64,000 bases of DNA from Neobacillus sp. WH10 (GTDB taxonomy: Bacteria > Bacillota > Bacilli > Bacillales > Cytobacillaceae): positions 1,426,001-1,490,000 of the forward strand of contig NZ_CP126110.1 of assembly GCF_030123405.1 (NCBI RefSeq). The letters are read 5' to 3'. The translations under genes were made by a program, and so were the position numbers. Each line of letters starts with the position of its first letter. Within the stretch, counting starts at the first letter, position 1. This document shows, in pieces, positions 25,354-32,279 of this stretch. The notes below the pieces were generated by a model, which worked only from the letters and a program-made list of their open reading frames with translations, was not told the DNA's origin and did not search any database.

Positions 25354-25367
25354 TTTACAAATGTAAA
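25354..25367. promoter_or_regulatory. Candidate DeoR operator upstream of deoR
   Basis: Palindrome TTTACA-AA-TGTAAA about 70 bases before the deoR start. Related motifs TTTACATTTGTTCA and TTTACAAATGTTCA occur upstream of deoC, so a common regulator, most simply DeoR, is suggested. The 280-base gap holding it shows no gene. Confidence 0.45.
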
Positions 25368-25437
25368 GATATTGTGAACTTACACACTTTTTTTGTTACA
25401 ATATAGATAATAATTTCAAATATTTTAGGTGATACAA

Positions 25438-26376
25438 GTGGATCGAGAAAAATTAAGCAAGGTCATTGAAGCTGCCAAATTATATTATTTATTGGATTAT
25501 AACCAAAATGAGATTGCCAAGATTTTGGGTGTTTCCCGTCCTACTGTATCAAGATTATTACAGCAGGCGAAAAATGATGGGATCGTCCAGATTAATATAA
25601 TGGATCCCACTGAGGATGTTGAAAATTTAGCTGTACAATTAGAAAAAAAGTTCAATCTAAAAAAGGCTATAATCGCTTCTATTCCTCAATATGAGAATCA
25701 TATTATTAAAAATTACCTTGGAGAAAAGGCTGCAAATTATCTTGATGAGATCGTTAAGGATGATGATATTATCGGGGTAACATGGGGAACTACACTTTAT
25801 CATATCGCTATCGAGTTAAAACAAAAGTTTGTGAAAAATGTTAAAGTTGTTCAATTAAAAGGCGGCGTAAGCCATGCGGAAACGAACACATATGCTTCCG
25901 AAATATTGTACCTTTTTGGAAAGGCTTATAATACTGCCCCTCACCATCTTCCATTACCTGCTATTGTTGACCATGTTGTGGTAAAACAAGCAATGGAGGC
26001 GGATCGTCATATTCGAAAAATATTAGAGATGGGTTGTCAGGCAAATATTGCATTGTTTACGATTGGGTCAATTAAAACAGACTCATTATTATTTCAGTTA
26101 GGCTATTTTACAGAGAGTGACTTGAAATCCCTAAATGGGAAAGCTGTCGGTGACATTTGTTCACGTTTTTTTGATAAGAATGGTGAAATATGTAATGAAA
26201 GCTTGAATGAAAGAACTCTTGGAGTTAATCTTGATGAATTAAGGAAAAAGGAATATTCCATTGTTGTGGCAGGTGGTCCAAATAAAATTGAAGGAATATA
26301 TGGTGCATTAAAAGGTAAATATGCAAATGTGCTAGTCACAGATCAATTTACAGCTAAATTCTTACTTGATAAATAG
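25438..26376 (+). CDS. deoR: Deoxyribonucleoside regulator, SorC/DeoR-type
   Basis: 312 residues from GTG at 25438 (start MDREKL as in B. subtilis DeoR, AGGTG six bases upstream); GTG at 25429 is less likely. N-terminal helix-turn-helix DYNQNEIAKILGVSRPTVSRLLQQAKNDG, then a SorC-type sugar-binding domain with GVTWGTTLYHIA near residue 110, VVQLKGG, and VAGGPNKIEGIYGAL near the C-terminus. The effector of the B. subtilis protein is deoxyribose-5-phosphate, which binds by a Schiff base lysine in this domain. It lies directly upstream of deoC in the same direction and has its own terminator. Likely represses deoC-xapX-cdd. Confidence 0.9.
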   Translation: MDREKLSKVIEAAKLYYLLDYNQNEIAKILGVSRPTVSRLLQQAKNDGIVQINIMDPTEDVENLAVQLEKKFNLKKAIIASIPQYENHIIKNYLGEKAANYLDEIVKDDDIIGVTWGTTLYHIAIELKQKFVKNVKVVQLKGGVSHAETNTYASEILYLFGKAYNTAPHHLPLPAIVDHVVVKQAMEADRHIRKILEMGCQANIALFTIGSIKTDSLLFQLGYFTESDLKSLNGKAVGDICSRFFDKNGEICNESLNERTLGVNLDELRKKEYSIVVAGGPNKIEGIYGALKGKYANVLVTDQFTAKFLLDK

Positions 26377-26389
26377 AAATGATTTAATT

Positions 26390-26415
26390 AAACAGCATTA
26401 ACTGCTGTTTTTTTT
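26390..26415 (+). terminator. Terminator of deoR
   Basis: AACAGCA / TGCTGTT stem with a five-base loop and an eight-base T run. Confidence 0.85.
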
Positions 26416-26424
26416 ATATACTTT

Positions 26425-26476
26425 TTTACATTTGTTCAAAAAGACATTTACAAATGTTCATATTCTTTGTTATAGT
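26425..26476 (+). promoter_or_regulatory. deoC promoter with tandem operator-like direct repeats
   Basis: TTTACATTTGTTCA at 26425-26438 and TTTACAAATGTTCA at 26447-26460 repeat with a 22-base period, two helical turns. The second copy overlaps a -35 box TTTACA (26447-26452) that stands 18 bases from -10 TATAGT (26471-26476). B. subtilis DeoR is known to use a palindrome plus a separate half-site. Confidence 0.55.
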
Positions 26477-26539
26477 TAAATTGTGATAAATAACAATGAA
26501 ATGATAAATAATTTTATTAATAAGTGGGAGGATATAAAA

Positions 26540-27214
26540 ATGAATCAAAATGTTGTTAGAATGATTGATCATACATTATTAAAAGCAGACGCTACTAGAA
26601 ATGAAATCGTAAAAATTGTCGAGGAAGCTAAAGAATATTTATTTGCATCCGTTTGTGTTAACCCTACTTGGGTTAGGACTGCTGCTGAAATGCTTTCAGA
26701 TACAAAAGAAGTGAAAGTATGTACCGTAATAGGCTTCCCTCTAGGTGCTTCAACACCGGAAACGAAGGCATTTGAAACAATTAATGCAATTGAAAACGGC
26801 GCAAATGAGATCGATATGGTGATCAATATTGCGGCGCTTAAAGATCAGCAGGATGAATTGGTTGAAAAAGATATTCGTGCCGTTGTGGAGGCTGCAAAGG
26901 GAAAGGCATTAGTGAAGGTTATTATCGAAACTTGCTTATTAACTAATGAAGAAAAAGTAAGAGCATGTGAGCTTTCTGTAAAAGCAGGGGCAGATTTTGT
27001 GAAAACATCTACTGGTTTTTCGACAGGAGGAGCAACAGTTGAGGATATCCGCTTAATGCGTCAGACGGTCGGCCCTGAAATTGGTGTGAAGGCGTCCGGC
27101 GGTGTCCGCAGCCGTGAAGATGCATTGGCAATGGTAGAAGCAGGAGCAACCCGCATTGGAGCTAGTTCCGGTGTTTCCATCGCTAAAGGTGAGCTATCTA
27201 ATAATAACTATTAA
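26540..27214 (+). CDS. deoC: Deoxyribose-phosphate aldolase
   Basis: 224 residues from ATG at 26540 with GGGAGGA nine bases upstream; the longer frame from 26483 reads through the leader and is rejected. TIM-barrel class I aldolase that splits 2-deoxyribose-5-phosphate into acetaldehyde and glyceraldehyde-3-phosphate. MIDHTLLKADAT opens the protein; catalytic lysines are in ALVKVIIETCLL and ADFVKTSTGFSTGGAT (Schiff base), and VKASGGVRSREDA binds phosphate. First gene of deoC-xapX-cdd. Confidence 0.97.
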   Translation: MNQNVVRMIDHTLLKADATRNEIVKIVEEAKEYLFASVCVNPTWVRTAAEMLSDTKEVKVCTVIGFPLGASTPETKAFETINAIENGANEIDMVINIAALKDQQDELVEKDIRAVVEAAKGKALVKVIIETCLLTNEEKVRACELSVKAGADFVKTSTGFSTGGATVEDIRLMRQTVGPEIGVKASGGVRSREDALAMVEAGATRIGASSGVSIAKGELSNNNY

Positions 27215-27238
27215 TAATATAAATGTGAGGGGAACCGA

Positions 27239-27409
27239 ATGAAAGAAGTTTTAATGGCATTATTTGCAGGATTACTTGTTGGTATGCTGTTTAAATTTTT
27301 AAAATTGCCATTGCCTGCACCCCCTGTATTTTCAGCAGTTGTTGGTGTATTCGGTGTTTATTTTGGCGGCGTTTTACTTGAATGGATTATGAAGTTTTTC
27401 CAGCATTAA
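27239..27409 (+). CDS. XapX-domain small membrane protein (DUF1427)
   Basis: 56 residues, ATG at 27239 preceded by GTGAGGGG. Two membrane helices (about residues 5-20 and 31-53) joined by the Pro-rich LKLPLPAPP segment, which is the signature of the XapX/DUF1427 family. Family members are found near nucleoside and deoxyribose genes and were named after the xanthosine operon. It sits between deoC and cdd with gaps of 24 and 25 bases, so cotranscribed. Function is unknown; an accessory of nucleoside transport is a guess from context. No nupC or pdp gene is in the window. Confidence 0.82.
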   Translation: MKEVLMALFAGLLVGMLFKFLKLPLPAPPVFSAVVGVFGVYFGGVLLEWIMKFFQH

Positions 27410-27434
27410 TATTCCCTGGCGGAGCGTGAGTAGG

Positions 27435-27833
27435 ATGGAAGAAAAAGTGCTTATTCAAGAAGCAAATAAAGCAAGAGAATTTGCATATGTTCCATATTCT
27501 AAATTTAAGGTGGGCGCAGCACTCTTATCAAAAGAGGGTATGGTCTATCATGGCTGTAATATAGAAAATGCTTCATATGGTATGACAAACTGCGCCGAAC
27601 GGACGGCCTTGTTTAAAGCTTATTCTGAGGGGGTAACTCAATTTGATTCCCTCGTTGTTACAGCGGATACTGATGGACCAGTTTCTCCATGCGGCGCTTG
27701 CCGCCAGGTGATTTCTGAACTTTGTGATGCTGAAATGGAAGTCATACTAACAAATTTAAAAGGCGATATTCAAAGAATCCAAGTTAAAGATCTTCTTCCC
27801 GGTGCATTTTCTCCTAAAGATTTAATTAAATAA
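27435..27833 (+). CDS. cdd: Cytidine deaminase
   Basis: 132 residues from ATG at 27435 (GTG at 27426 is an alternative). Tetrameric zinc enzyme of nucleoside salvage, deaminating cytidine and deoxycytidine to uridine and deoxyuridine. The zinc site is complete: NCAERTALF (Cys and catalytic Glu) and PCGACRQV (two Cys). AYVPYSKFKVGAALL near residue 15 is the substrate loop. Last gene of the deoC-xapX-cdd unit, closed by a terminator. In B. subtilis cdd is elsewhere, near era, so its place here is a local variation. Confidence 0.96.
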   Translation: MEEKVLIQEANKAREFAYVPYSKFKVGAALLSKEGMVYHGCNIENASYGMTNCAERTALFKAYSEGVTQFDSLVVTADTDGPVSPCGACRQVISELCDAEMEVILTNLKGDIQRIQVKDLLPGAFSPKDLIK

Positions 27834-27845
27834 TAGTTATACAAA

Positions 27846-27881
27846 AGAGAAGCTATTCATCATTGATTAGCTTCTCTTTTA
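27846..27881 (+). terminator. Terminator of the deo-cdd unit
   Basis: AGAGAAGCTA / TAGCTTCTCT stem, twelve-base loop, TTTTATT tail. Confidence 0.9.
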
Positions 27882-27969
27882 TTGTATTTCCCTAATGGGT
27901 ATCATCTCTAGAATTGAAGGAAGTATAAAAGTACATAATATACCTAGAGAATTAAAAAGGGATGATACG

Positions 27970-28482
27970 ATGATTTATATTTATAATGATTATGGCGGGA
28001 CACATACCACTGCATTGGCAGCCGCTTATCATTTAAAACAACTGCCTCAATCAGAACGGAAACTTACAACAGAGGAAATATTGAATGTAAAATTTTTCAA
28101 TAAATTGACAAAGGAAGATTTCGGAAAACTTATCTTCCATGGGTGTGATGACGAGGGCAACTCCGTTTATACACTTGGACGGAAAAGGAATAAATTAGTC
28201 GTTCCGGCTTTAAAAGAAATGAGTTTATTACTTCAAGAAAAATTTAAATTCGATGAAAAAATTGTTTTTTCCAATACCTCACCAACAGTTCCCTTTACAA
28301 TGTCAATGGGAGGATTTTTCTCAAGAGGATTAAAAATCGATGTTATTGGGGTGCCGTTATTAGTGAAGGGTGCCAAACAATGCTGTGATAATGTTTATCG
28401 TTTGGTTGAAAATACAAAAGAAGTCGGAAGAAAAACATTTGCGGAAAATGTCATTATATTAGAAAATGAATTGTATAAGTAA
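27970..28482 (+). CDS. DUF3189-family protein
   Basis: 170 residues from ATG at 27970, AAGGGATG upstream; the longer frame from 27895 has no ribosome binding site. Begins MIYIYNDYGGTHTTALAAAYHLKQLP, like a small P-loop-less alpha/beta protein of the DUF3189 family, common in bacilli, with conserved Cys-Cys pair (AKQCCDNVYRLV) and GGFFSRGLKIDVIGVPL. Function unknown. It is 22 bases upstream of proC and may share its transcript. The internal HGCDDEGN and CC residues could bind a metal, which is only a suggestion. Confidence 0.7.
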   Translation: MIYIYNDYGGTHTTALAAAYHLKQLPQSERKLTTEEILNVKFFNKLTKEDFGKLIFHGCDDEGNSVYTLGRKRNKLVVPALKEMSLLLQEKFKFDEKIVFSNTSPTVPFTMSMGGFFSRGLKIDVIGVPLLVKGAKQCCDNVYRLVENTKEVGRKTFAENVIILENELYK

Positions 28483-28504
28483 GAGAGATAGGGTGTAGTG
28501 CAAA

Positions 28505-29308
28505 ATGATTAAAAAGATAGGTTTTATTGGAGCGGGGAAAATGGCCCAAGCTATGATCGAAGGAATTGTAAAATCTAATATGATTCCTAAAGAAGATATT
28601 ATGGCAAGTGCGGCAACAGAAAAAACGATAGATAAAATCGTAAGGACACACGGTATAAAAGCATCATTATCTAACATAGACGTTGCAAGGTTTGCAGACA
28701 TATTGATCCTTGCAGTGAAACCTGACATTCACGGTGCAGTCATTGAAGAAATAAAAAAGAATATTAAACAAAATGCTATCATTGTCACCATTGCAGCAGG
28801 AATTACCTTACAGGATATAGAACAGGCATTTGGCTTTCAAGTAAAAACTGTCCGGACAATGCCAAATACACCATCATTAGTTGGTGAAGGAATGAGTGCT
28901 ATATGTGCAAATGATTATCTTAGCGAGGATGAACTAATTGAGGTGGAGCGTTTGTTCCATTGTTTTGGTAAAACCGAGCGTTTGCAGGAAAAATTCATGG
29001 ATGCCGTCCCATCCATAAGCGGTTCCTCCCCAGCATATGTTTACATGTTATTAGAGGCAATGGCTGACGGGGGAGTACGTCAAGGAATACCAAGAGATAA
29101 AGCTTATCGGCTTGCTGCTCAGGCCGTTTTAGGTGCAGCCAAAATGGTATTAGAGACAGGAATACATCCGGGAGAACTTAAAGATGATGTTTGTACACCT
29201 GGCGGCGCAACCATTGAAGCAGTTGCAACGCTGGAGAAGGAGCAATTTCGCGGGGCGATTTTGGCAGCTATGGAGAGCTGTACAAAAAAAGTAACAACAC
29301 TGAATTAA
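28505..29308 (+). CDS. proC: Pyrroline-5-carboxylate reductase
   Basis: 267 residues. N-terminal Rossmann fold with GFIGAGKMAQAMIEG; MPNTPSLVGEG and the C-terminal dimer signature PAYVYMLLEAMADGGVRQGIPRDKA and GGATIEAVATLE (given in parts) identify the family. It performs the last step of proline synthesis with NAD(P)H. B. subtilis has several paralogues (ProG, ProH, ProI), and which one this corresponds to cannot be told by eye. Start ATG follows AGATAGGGTG. A wobble-paired terminator follows. Confidence 0.94.
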   Translation: MIKKIGFIGAGKMAQAMIEGIVKSNMIPKEDIMASAATEKTIDKIVRTHGIKASLSNIDVARFADILILAVKPDIHGAVIEEIKKNIKQNAIIVTIAAGITLQDIEQAFGFQVKTVRTMPNTPSLVGEGMSAICANDYLSEDELIEVERLFHCFGKTERLQEKFMDAVPSISGSSPAYVYMLLEAMADGGVRQGIPRDKAYRLAAQAVLGAAKMVLETGIHPGELKDDVCTPGGATIEAVATLEKEQFRGAILAAMESCTKKVTTLN

Positions 29309-29321
29309 TATATTGAGTTTC

Positions 29322-29350
29322 GGGTCCTGAAAGTTGGGTCCTGTTTTTAT
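29322..29350 (+). terminator. Terminator of proC with G-U centre
   Basis: GGGUCC at 29322-29327 pairs with GGGUCC at 29336-29341 because this hexamer is self-complementary when two G-U pairs are allowed; a UGUUUUUAU tail follows. At first sight it looks like a direct repeat. Confidence 0.5.
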
Positions 29351-29383
29351 ATAGACACATTGCAATTAAGGGGTAGTAATTTT

Positions 29384-29824
29384 ATGTATTTTAATTCGCT
29401 TAAACCAGAATTATTAAATCAAAAGAAAAAAACAATATTATTTTCGATTATTGATGATGAGGAATTTATTCGATCGATAATAATAAGGACAATTAAAATG
29501 ATGAATTTTGACGATTATAAACTCGATTTAATAGAGTTTGAGAGTGGCATTCAATTTTTGGAATCACGCCGCTTAGAAGAATCAGGTGAACATCTTTTAA
29601 TTTTGGACGGTGTGATGCCAGAAATGGACGGAATGGAAGTTTTAAAAAAGGTGAAAAGTGATAAAAATAGACAGGGGATTTATGTTCTCATGCTTACGGG
29701 GAGAAAAAGTGAGCCTGATATTAAGAGGGCATTAACACTCGGTGCAGACGATTATTTGACGAAGCCATTTAGTATTACGGAGCTGCAAGCAAGAATACAA
29801 CGGTTAATTAAAAGGATTAAATAA
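29384..29824 (+). CDS. Stand-alone response-regulator receiver protein
   Basis: 146 residues from ATG at 29384, with AAGGGG ten bases upstream. One CheY-like receiver domain, acidic pair D24-D25, phospho-acceptor D75 (LILDGVMPEMDG), T105 (LMLTGRK) and K127 (DYLTKPF); no DNA-binding or enzymatic output domain follows. The N-terminal 15 residues are a family-foreign extension. It is one base from the HEAT-repeat gene, which is followed by a glycosyltransferase, so the phosphorylated receiver probably acts through protein contact on that machine. No partner kinase is adjacent. Confidence 0.9.
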   Translation: MYFNSLKPELLNQKKKTILFSIIDDEEFIRSIIIRTIKMMNFDDYKLDLIEFESGIQFLESRRLEESGEHLLILDGVMPEMDGMEVLKKVKSDKNRQGIYVLMLTGRKSEPDIKRALTLGADDYLTKPFSITELQARIQRLIKRIK

Positions 29825-29825
29825 G

Positions 29826-30863
29826 ATGCCAAATAATGAATTATTTATCCTTTCAGTTCTAACCATTTCTATTTTATGTATCTTGGTAATTTTATTAGTG
29901 TATTTAACGATTCGAAAAGCGATAGATATAAAGAGAAGGGAAAAAATTGAAAAATACAAAGAAATATATAATCCTCTCATTTTTCAATTGCTAACAGAAG
30001 GAAGTTATTCAAGGGCATTAACTCCGGAATCGCCCCTTCAGCAAAAGGCAATCGAAGAACTGCTTAGCCGCTATGCAAATGTATTAGAAGGTGAGGAAGA
30101 AAGTAAACGTTTAACCGAATTTGCATCAATGCATTTAACTGAATACTATCGAAAGCAGCTTAAAAGTAAAAAGTGGAGTACACGTATGAATACCCTATAT
30201 CATATTGATGATTTTAATATGATATCACTTTTAGATGATGTTTATGGGTTAACGAAAAAGAATCGACTTTCCCATGAAGAACTAGTACATATCTTAAGAA
30301 TCCTTGCATTATTTCAATTTCAACCACTATTCCAAATGCTTACCAATAATTATCAGTACCTATCTGAATATGATTACCGTCATATTTTGATTCGCATAGA
30401 GAAGCAGCAATTTGATCAGTTTGTTCTTCATTTTTATAAAGCTGAGCTTCCCTTACAGAAGGCCGTTCTTGAAGTTATTTCAATAAAAAGAGAGAGAAGT
30501 TATCTTCCCTTCATTGAAAATAGTATTCATAGCAACACAGGAGAAGTAAAGCTAAGGTCTTTAAAGGCATTAGCGGAAATTGGCTATGTGAAAAATATAA
30601 ATCCATATTTAGATCTACTTTATTCTACTAAATGGGAGGAAAGGATGATAGCTGCTAAATTAATTGGTTCATTAAAAGTAGAAAAAGCAATGCCAGGATT
30701 AATAGAGCTTTTGCATGATCAATCGTGGTGGGTTCGTTACCAAGCTGGACAGTCTATCTGTCAATTTGCAAATGGGAAAGATATTTTACGTAAGGTGTTA
30801 GAAACATCTAATGATGTTTTCGCAAAAGATATGGCCTGGGAATGGCTGCATAAAGGGGTATAA
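29826..30863 (+). CDS. Membrane-anchored HEAT-repeat protein
   Basis: 345 residues. One N-terminal membrane helix (about residues 5-30, LSVLTISILCILVILLVYL), then a cytoplasmic helical repeat region to the end. HEAT-like units are clear in the last 150 residues (GEVKLRSLKALAEIGY, WEERMIAAKLIGSLKVEKAMPG, WWVRYQAGQSICQFANG). Such repeats are protein docking surfaces. The gene stands one base after the receiver gene and three bases before the glycosyltransferase gene, so the simplest reading is an adaptor between the receiver and the membrane synthase. This role is inference; similar HEAT proteins next to family-2 glycosyltransferases are found in other bacilli. Confidence 0.85.
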   Translation: MPNNELFILSVLTISILCILVILLVYLTIRKAIDIKRREKIEKYKEIYNPLIFQLLTEGSYSRALTPESPLQQKAIEELLSRYANVLEGEEESKRLTEFASMHLTEYYRKQLKSKKWSTRMNTLYHIDDFNMISLLDDVYGLTKKNRLSHEELVHILRILALFQFQPLFQMLTNNYQYLSEYDYRHILIRIEKQQFDQFVLHFYKAELPLQKAVLEVISIKRERSYLPFIENSIHSNTGEVKLRSLKALAEIGYVKNINPYLDLLYSTKWEERMIAAKLIGSLKVEKAMPGLIELLHDQSWWVRYQAGQSICQFANGKDILRKVLETSNDVFAKDMAWEWLHKGV

Positions 30864-30866
30864 ACG

Positions 30867-32279
30867 ATGCCATTTTTTCAGTGGGAAGATATTGTTACTG
30901 CTTTTACTTTGTTCATTGCCGTTTATATGGTGATTGTCATTTTGTTTTACACAGTTATTTTGCTTATTTCGATGTTGCAGCTTCGAAAGGAATATAAACT
31001 TGATCGTGTTCAGGTCTATGAAGATTATATGGAGGGAATATATACAAAACCCATTTCGATCATTGTCCCGGCCTATAATGAAGAAGCAGGGATTGTCCAT
31101 AGTGTACGCTCCTTATTAAGTGTGAATTATCCTGCATTCGAAGTGATTGTTGTGAATGATGGTTCAACTGATCACACCCTCGATAAAATGATAGATCACT
31201 ATGATATGAAAGAAATAAAAAAAGTTGTTCGAAAACAAATAAACACGAAACCAATAGGAAAGATTTATCAATCCGCCATTTTTTCAAATCTTTTTCTTAT
31301 CAATAAAGAGAACGGAGGAAAAGCGGATGCACTAAATGTTGGTCTTAATTTTTCTCATTATCCCTATTTTTGCTCTCTTGATGGTGATTCTGTACTCGAA
31401 CAGGATGCATTTTTAAAGGTGATGAAGCCGATTATCGACTCCAATGAGGAAGTGATTGCTTCCGGAGGCAGTGTAAGGATTGCGAATGGCTGTCAAATTC
31501 AAAACGGCCGTATTCAAAAGATTGCCTTATCAGATAAACCTTTAGTTGTCATGCAAATTATTGAGTATTTACGTGCCTTTTTAATGGGAAGAATTGGACT
31601 AAGCAGGCACAATCTCTTATTAATTATCTCCGGTGCCTTTGGAGTTTTTTCAAAGAGTTGGGTGGTTGCTGCAGGAGGGTATCGAACTGATACGGTCGGA
31701 GAAGATATGGAATTAGTGGTGAGAATGCACCGCCTTTTAAAGGAAAAAGGACAAAAGAAGAAGATTGTCTATGTCCCTGATCCTGTTTGTTGGACAGAGG
31801 TACCAGAGGATACTACCTTTTTAAGAAGACAGAGAAGACGTTGGCATAGGGGGCTATTTGAGAGCTTATGGATTCATAGAAAATTAACTTTTAATCCTAA
31901 GTATGGTTCAATCGGACTCCTAGCTTTTCCATACTTTTGGATCGTCGAGTTTTTTGGCCCGATAATCGAATTATTCGGATATATTTTTATGCTTCTTTGT
32001 TTATTTCTTGGTGGAATCTATATTGAGTTTGCTATTTTATTATTTCTATTATCTTTATTATATGGTTCGATTTTTTCGATGGCAGCAGTTCTTTTAGAGG
32101 AATGGAGTTTAACAAAGTATCCAAAGGTATCAGATATCTTTAAGCTATTCCTATATTCTTTAACAGAAACCATTTGGTATAGGCCGATGACTGTTATTTG
32201 GCGTTGCGAAGGTATATGGCAAATGCTAAAAGGGGATACAAGCTGGGGAGAAATGAAGAGAAAAGGTGTATCAGAATGA
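30867..32279 (+). CDS. Processive family-2 glycosyltransferase (BcsA/PgaC-like polysaccharide synthase)
   Basis: 470 residues. N-terminal membrane helix (about residues 10-38), a cytoplasmic GT2 domain with VNDGSTD near residue 97, SLDGDS near residue 170, the TED-like GEDMELV near residue 275 and the processivity motif RRQRRRWHRG near residue 320 (QxxRW), then three or four C-terminal helices. This is the layout of membrane synthases that polymerise and extrude beta-linked glucans or poly-GlcNAc. No PilZ domain is present, so regulation is not by direct c-di-GMP binding here. It overlaps the next gene by four bases. Confidence 0.9.
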   Translation: MPFFQWEDIVTAFTLFIAVYMVIVILFYTVILLISMLQLRKEYKLDRVQVYEDYMEGIYTKPISIIVPAYNEEAGIVHSVRSLLSVNYPAFEVIVVNDGSTDHTLDKMIDHYDMKEIKKVVRKQINTKPIGKIYQSAIFSNLFLINKENGGKADALNVGLNFSHYPYFCSLDGDSVLEQDAFLKVMKPIIDSNEEVIASGGSVRIANGCQIQNGRIQKIALSDKPLVVMQIIEYLRAFLMGRIGLSRHNLLLIISGAFGVFSKSWVVAAGGYRTDTVGEDMELVVRMHRLLKEKGQKKKIVYVPDPVCWTEVPEDTTFLRRQRRRWHRGLFESLWIHRKLTFNPKYGSIGLLAFPYFWIVEFFGPIIELFGYIFMLLCLFLGGIYIEFAILLFLLSLLYGSIFSMAAVLLEEWSLTKYPKVSDIFKLFLYSLTETIWYRPMTVIWRCEGIWQMLKGDTSWGEMKRKGVSE

